From contig JAAYOH010000075.1 in assembly GCA_012520375.1 (NCBI GenBank), positions 1-45,562 on the forward strand: 45,562 nt of DNA, read 5' to 3'. This document shows, in pieces, positions 41,828 through 45,562 of this stretch. Below the pieces are notes generated by a model that ran no database searches, was not told the origin of the DNA, and saw nothing but the letters and a program-made list of their open reading frames with translations. Origin of the DNA: Clostridiales bacterium (GTDB taxonomy: Bacteria; Bacillota; Clostridia; Christensenellales; Aristaeellaceae). Positions within the stretch are counted from its first letter, which is position 1, and each line of letters begins with the position of its first letter. Both the position numbers and the translations under genes were made by a program.

Positions 41828-41852
41828 GCCCCCCCTTTTTGTCAAATCCCGG
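41814..41852. repeat. 14-bp perfect inverted repeat over the SRP RNA promoter
   Basis: CCGGGATTTGACAA (41814-41827) and its exact complement (41839-41852) flank an 11-base C/T-rich loop. Each arm contains a -35-like TTGACA/TTGTCA. No -10 box at right spacing serves the plus strand, so the trmB promoter is not identified. Confidence 0.85.
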
Positions 41853-41882
41853 GACAACCCGGGCAAGGAGCGACATCGAAGC

Positions 41883-42605
41883 GTGAGGATGCGGCGCAAG
41901 AAGTGGACCAGGGCCGAACTGGCCGTTTGTCCCTATTATATCGACCGCCCCGAAGGAAACCGGGGGCGCTGGCGGGATGCCTTTGAAAGGGAGGGGCCCC
42001 TGTACCTGGAACTGGGCTGCGGCAAGGGGGTATCCACCGCCGCCATGGCGGCGGACAACCCCGGCGTCAACTACCTGGCCATGGACCTGAACGCCGATGT
42101 GCTGGGGGTAGCCCGGCGCAACGTCGAGGCGGCCTTCCGGGGAAAACAGGTGAACAACCTCAAGCTGCTCAGGGGCAATGCGGAGCAGATCGAGTACTTT
42201 TTTGCCCCGGAGGACAGGGTGGAGCGCATCTACATCAACTTCTGCAACCCCTGGGCCAAGCGGGCCAAGCAGCACAAACGCAGGCTGACCCACACCCGGA
42301 AGCTGTTGAAATACCGGGATTTCCTGGTGGATGACGGGGAGATTTGGTTCAAGACGGATGACGACGCCCTCTTCAACGCGACCCGGCGCTACCTGGAAGA
42401 GAGCGGTTTTGCCCTGCGTTGGCTGACCTGGGACCTGCACGGGAGCGGCTTTACGCCCAACTACGTCAGCGAGCACGAGCGGCTGTACATGGAGGCGGGG
42501 GTGCCCATCAAGTTGCTGATCGCGGCGAAGGAGCCCGGCTTGCCCGAAGGGGCGCCGGGGGAATGCGCCGGATCAGACGGGAACGAGAGGAATGAGGAAA
42601 CATGA
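41883..42605 (+). CDS. trmB: tRNA (guanine46-N7)-methyltransferase
   Basis: A 240-residue SAM-dependent enzyme that makes m7G46 in tRNA. It begins MRMRRKKW as the family does (GTG 41883, AAGGAG upstream). The SAM loop is YLELGCGKGVS, and the catalytic-region signature is YINFCNPWAKRAKQHKRRLT, with Asn where many members have Asp before PW. The conserved TDDDALFNA and TPNYVSEHE close to the C-terminus are normal. The stop overlaps the FAD dehydrogenase start as ATGA. A longer frame from 41811 would run through the inverted repeat. Confidence 0.92.
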   Translation: MRMRRKKWTRAELAVCPYYIDRPEGNRGRWRDAFEREGPLYLELGCGKGVSTAAMAADNPGVNYLAMDLNADVLGVARRNVEAAFRGKQVNNLKLLRGNAEQIEYFFAPEDRVERIYINFCNPWAKRAKQHKRRLTHTRKLLKYRDFLVDDGEIWFKTDDDALFNATRRYLEESGFALRWLTWDLHGSGFTPNYVSEHERLYMEAGVPIKLLIAAKEPGLPEGAPGECAGSDGNERNEET

Positions 42606-44020
42606 CAGAGAGGTATGACCTGATCATCATCGGCGCGGGCCCGGCGGGCATTTTTACGGCCCTGGAGACCATGAAGCTGCGGCCGGAGGCCCGGATTCTG
42701 GTGGTGGACGAGGGACTGGAGCTGAGCAAAAGGACGTGTCCCGCCCGAAAGCTGGGCCGCTGCGTGAAATGCAAGCCCTGCAACATCATGAGCGGCTGGG
42801 CGGGGGCGGGCGCCTTCTCGGACGGCAAGCTGTCCCAATGCGAGGAGGTGGGGGGCAACCTCACCGATTACCTCAGCGTGGCGGAGACCCGGGCGCTCAT
42901 CGACTACGCCGACGGCATCTACCTGGCCCATGGCGCCCCCCGGAAAGTGTTCGGATTGAACGACCCCAAGGTGGACGAGATCAAATACGAATGCTCCCGC
43001 TATAACCTGAAGCTGATCGCCTGCCCGGTGCGCCACATGGGCACCGAGAATGGCTTCAGCGTCCTGCTGGCCATGTACGAGACCTTGAAGGGCTATCCCG
43101 GCTTTGCCTTCCGGGAGAAGACCAGCGCCAAGCAGGTGCTCATCCGGGAGGGCGCGGTGGCCGGGGTGGTTCTGGAGGGGCCGCAGGGCACCTACGAGGC
43201 GAAGGCGCCTTACGTGGTGGCGGCGCCCGGCCGGGGCGGCGCCCGCTGGCTGGCGGAACTGGCCCGGAGCACGGGCATCCAGACCAGCAACAACGAAGTG
43301 GATATCGGGGTGCGGGTGGAATGCCCCAACGCGGTGATGGACCACCTGACCAAGCACCTCTACGAAGCCAAGATCGTGTACTACTCGGACACCTTCGAGA
43401 ACAAGGTGCGCACCTTTTGCATGAACCCCGGAGGCCTGGTGAGCGAGGAGCACTACGACGGGGGCATTGCCGTGGTCAACGGCCACAGCTACAGAGATTC
43501 GGCGCTGCGCACCGGCAACACCAATTTCGCCCTGCTGGTGTCCACCCGCTTCACCCAGCCCTTCGACCAGCCCATTGAGTACGGCCGCTACATCGCCCAG
43601 CTGGGCAACACCCTCACCGGGGGCGGCATCATGGTACAGCGGCTGGGGGATCTTTTAAAGGGCCGGCGCACCGACCTGTCCCGGCTGCGCAAGAGCACCA
43701 CCGAGCCTACCCTGAACACGGCGGTGCCCGGCGACCTGTCCTTCGTGCTGCCTCACCGGCACCTGACCAGCATCATCGAGACCATAAAGGCCTTGGACAA
43801 GGTGGCGCCCGGCCTGTACTCCGGCAACACATTGCTGTACGGCGTGGAGGTCAAATTCTATTCCTCCAAGGTGCAGGTGGCGTCCAATATGGAGACGGAC
43901 GTGAAGGGGTTGTACGCCATCGGCGACGGCGCCGGCATCACCCGGGGGCTCATGCAGGCTTCGGTGTCCGGGGTCGTGGCGGCCCGGGACATCCATGCCA
44001 AAGCGGAAGGCAAACCATAG
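42602..44020 (+). CDS. FAD-dependent dehydrogenase of uncharacterised family (COG2509-like)
   Basis: A 472-residue flavoprotein. The FAD-binding GxGxxG is DLIIIGAGPAGIFTA (6-20) with the ribose-binding Asp/Glu in LVVDEG. A second FAD contact lies near the C-terminus (GLYAIGDGAGITRGLMQA). Between them is a Cys group, C46, C54, C57 and C60 (CPARKLGRCVKCKPC), then SGWAGAGAFSDGKL. The cysteines could bind an iron-sulfur cluster or form a redox disulfide. Physiological substrate unknown. It is translationally coupled to trmB, and deoC follows 17 bases later. Confidence 0.85.
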   Translation: MTERYDLIIIGAGPAGIFTALETMKLRPEARILVVDEGLELSKRTCPARKLGRCVKCKPCNIMSGWAGAGAFSDGKLSQCEEVGGNLTDYLSVAETRALIDYADGIYLAHGAPRKVFGLNDPKVDEIKYECSRYNLKLIACPVRHMGTENGFSVLLAMYETLKGYPGFAFREKTSAKQVLIREGAVAGVVLEGPQGTYEAKAPYVVAAPGRGGARWLAELARSTGIQTSNNEVDIGVRVECPNAVMDHLTKHLYEAKIVYYSDTFENKVRTFCMNPGGLVSEEHYDGGIAVVNGHSYRDSALRTGNTNFALLVSTRFTQPFDQPIEYGRYIAQLGNTLTGGGIMVQRLGDLLKGRRTDLSRLRKSTTEPTLNTAVPGDLSFVLPHRHLTSIIETIKALDKVAPGLYSGNTLLYGVEVKFYSSKVQVASNMETDVKGLYAIGDGAGITRGLMQASVSGVVAARDIHAKAEGKP

Positions 44021-44037
44021 ACGAAAGGACGATATGT

Positions 44038-44709
44038 ATGAAGATCAGCAGGTATTTCGACGCAGCGGTCCTGAAGAGCGAAATGACCCCCCAGCAGGTG
44101 GAGGAGGCCATCCGGGAAGCCATCGCCTGGGATTCCTACTCGGTGTGCGTCCGGGGCTGCGACATCGATCTGGCTCTGGAGCTGACCCGGAGCACCAACA
44201 CCTCGGTGGGCTGCGTGCTGGATTTCCCCTACGGCTACGGCGGGCTGGAAGCCAAGCGCATGGCAGCCCGGGCCTATGCCGCAAAGGGCGTGGAAGACAT
44301 CGATATGGTCATGAACTACGGCGCGGCCCGCGGAGGGGCCTGGGATGTGGTGGAGGAGGAGATCCGGGCGGTGGTGGAGGAGGCCCATGCCAAGGGCGTC
44401 ATCGTCAAGGTGATCTTTGAGACCAGCCAGCTGAATGCCCGGCAGATCGCCAGGGCCACGGAGGTCTGCATCGCGGCGGGCGCCGATTTCGTCAAGACCT
44501 CCACCGGCTTCCTGGGCGGCGGCGCCACGGTGGAGGCGGTGCAGACCATGCTGGAGACAGCCCAGGGGCGCATCAAGGTGAAGCCTTCCGGGGGGATCCG
44601 GGACTACGAGACCGCCAGGAAATTCGTGGACATGGGGGTCCACCGCCTGGGCCTGGGCTACGGAAGCTGCCGTACCGTGTGCGAAGGGGAAAGGGCGGCG
44701 GAGCAATAA
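44038..44709 (+). CDS. deoC: Deoxyribose-phosphate aldolase
   Basis: A 223-residue class I aldolase that splits 2-deoxyribose-5-phosphate to acetaldehyde and glyceraldehyde-3-phosphate in nucleoside salvage. Asp89 in EDIDMVMN, Schiff-base Lys153 in FVKTSTGF and Lys182 in VKPSGGIRD form the catalytic set. VIFETSQL is typical. GAAAGGACGATATGT precedes the ATG. No deoxyribonucleoside genes are adjacent. Substrate specificity could be broader, since the N-terminal LDHT-type motif reads FDAAVLK. Confidence 0.92.
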   Translation: MKISRYFDAAVLKSEMTPQQVEEAIREAIAWDSYSVCVRGCDIDLALELTRSTNTSVGCVLDFPYGYGGLEAKRMAARAYAAKGVEDIDMVMNYGAARGGAWDVVEEEIRAVVEEAHAKGVIVKVIFETSQLNARQIARATEVCIAAGADFVKTSTGFLGGGATVEAVQTMLETAQGRIKVKPSGGIRDYETARKFVDMGVHRLGLGYGSCRTVCEGERAAEQ

Positions 44710-44720
44710 CTTGGATGCCA

Positions 44721-44757
44721 GGGGGCCGATGCATCGAAAAGCATCGGCCCCCTTTCT
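44721..44757 (+). terminator. Terminator of the trmB-deoC operon
   Basis: Twelve-base perfect arms (GGGGGCCGATGC and its complement) with an eight-base loop and TTTCT. Confidence 0.88.
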
Positions 44758-44798
44758 CGAATTGCGTCACAGATCGGCCGAAAAAGATACAGAAACGC

Positions 44799-44827
44799 TT
44801 TACGGGAAGGAAAAAAAGCGCTATAAT
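44799..44827 (+). promoter_or_regulatory. Promoter of the CBS-DHH gene
   Basis: TTTACG (44799-44804), a 17-base spacer and TATAAT (44822-44827). Confidence 0.75.
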
Positions 44828-44870
44828 GAACGAAACATCACATGAATACTACGGAGGGGGAGTGTGACCT

Positions 44871-45562
44871 GTGGAACCTGTATACGTGGTCGGCCATCGC
44901 AACCCGGATACGGACTCCATCGTATCCGCCATGGCTTACGCCGCCCTGCAGAACGCCCTGGGAGAGCGGCAGTATGTTGCGGCGCGGCTTGGGGGCGTAA
45001 GCGACGAGACCCAGGTGGTGCTGGACAAGTTCGGATTCGAGCCGCCCATGCTCCTGCGCAATCTGCGCACCCAGGTGCGGGACGTGGACTTCGATACGCC
45101 CCCCGCCATCAGCCACGCCGTGACCGTGGACCACGCCTGGCGGATCTTCCGGGGCAGCGATTATATCGCGTTGCCCGTGACGGACGAGGAAGGGCGTTTC
45201 TATGGCATGCTCACCACCGGGGACATCGCCAGTTACGACATGCGCTCCATCGAAGAACAGGTGGTGGAGGGGATCCCGGTGTTCAATATGTTGAGCGCCC
45301 TGGAGGGAAGGATCTTCAACGAGTCTTCCGAGTCGCCGGATCGCATCTCGGGCGAGGTGGCCATCGCCCTTCCCCAGACCCGGGACGGGCTGAGGAGGAT
45401 ACCCCGGGGCGGCATCCTCATCATCGGGGATCAGCCGGAAGTGCTGCGCCGGTCCATCGACGAACAGGCCGGCTGCGTCATCGTCTGCCAGGCCGAACTG
45501 GACGAGAGCGTGCGGGACATCGAGACCAACACCCTGATCATCACGACCCCCTTTGATCCCTA
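44871..45562 (+). CDS. Putative manganese-dependent inorganic pyrophosphatase with CBS domain (3' end outside window)
   Basis: The first 230 codons are visible and the frame stays open to the window end. The opening VYVVGHRNPDTDSIVSAMAY is the DHH-family metal site (H9, D13, D15) of family II pyrophosphatases, which hydrolyse PPi to phosphate with Mn or Co. A CBS-like part follows (about 72-125, ending YGMLTTGDIA), then the start of a DRTGG-like insert (about 160-230). CBS-PPases are controlled by adenine nucleotides. GTG 44871 follows GGAGGGGG. The rest of the catalytic domain lies beyond the window. Confidence 0.88.
   Translation, partial: MEPVYVVGHRNPDTDSIVSAMAYAALQNALGERQYVAARLGGVSDETQVVLDKFGFEPPMLLRNLRTQVRDVDFDTPPAISHAVTVDHAWRIFRGSDYIALPVTDEEGRFYGMLTTGDIASYDMRSIEEQVVEGIPVFNMLSALEGRIFNESSESPDRISGEVAIALPQTRDGLRRIPRGGILIIGDQPEVLRRSIDEQAGCVIVCQAELDESVRDIETNTLIITTPFDP

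Noticed and set aside
44864-45556. A 230-codon frame at the window end
   Set aside because: It is the wrong frame. The GTG frame from 44871 encodes the clear DHH and CBS motifs.

Overview
The window looks like chromosomal DNA of a strictly anaerobic, GC-rich member of the Firmicutes (Clostridia-like). The clues are an Hnd/HydABC-type [FeFe]-hydrogenase operon, a short Gram-positive-style SRP RNA, a CIRCE heat-shock operator, strong AGGAGG ribosome binding sites, sigma-A promoters with 17-base spacers, a CBS-DHH pyrophosphatase, MntP, System II cytochrome c maturation, and ABC sugar importers that lack their own ATPase. Genus cannot be read from the sequence. I see no transposase, phage gene or CRISPR array.

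Layout. (1) 1-2065: the tail of an alkyl sulfatase, the wreck of a 5'-nucleotidase/cyclic-nucleotide phosphodiesterase lipoprotein, and an unknown exported protein. (2) 2249-7400, minus strand: hndA - ATPase-domain gene - hndB - hndC - hndD, an NAD(P)-linked, probably electron-bifurcating hydrogenase. (3) 7529-10237: glnS and an RluA-type pseudouridine synthase. (4) 10234-19491: a carbohydrate divergon. To the left run a solute-binding protein, a zinc-type alcohol dehydrogenase and a ROK repressor. To the right run a two-subunit transketolase, two ABC permeases, a short-chain dehydrogenase and a Gfo/Idh/MocA dehydrogenase. The 270-base gap between them holds both promoters and two palindromes. 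(5) 19751-23130: pentaheme nitrite reductase NrfA with ResB and ResC, but no NrfH. (6) 23277-23725: a tRNA cluster Pro-Glu-CAT-Asp on the minus strand. (7) 23781-27333: mntP, an MFS transporter coupled to a phosphopantetheinyl transferase, and a YdcF-like membrane protein. (8) 27390-35743: a second catabolic divergon, with a 2-hydroxyacid dehydrogenase, an ABC importer and a DapA-family aldolase to the left, and a LysR regulator, an Ldh_2-family dehydrogenase and an AroE-like dehydrogenase to the right. (9) 36067-45562: tRNA-Arg, a PatB/MalY aminotransferase, ftsH, CIRCE-htpG, SRP RNA, trmB, an FAD dehydrogenase, deoC and the start of a CBS-DHH pyrophosphatase.

How it fits together. The two catabolic loci each pair a periplasmic-type binding protein and two permeases with several dehydrogenases and one carbon-carbon bond enzyme (transketolase or aldolase), and neither contains an ATPase or a sugar kinase. 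They therefore probably bring in oxidisable sugars, polyols or hydroxy acids, share an MsmX-like ATPase encoded elsewhere, and make NADH. The hydrogenase operon and the nitrite reductase are two ways of disposing of such electrons. The most interesting loci are the kinase-less transketolase divergon, the LysR/AroE-like/aldolase divergon (whose regulator seems to start at ATC), and the NrfA-ResBC unit without NrfH.
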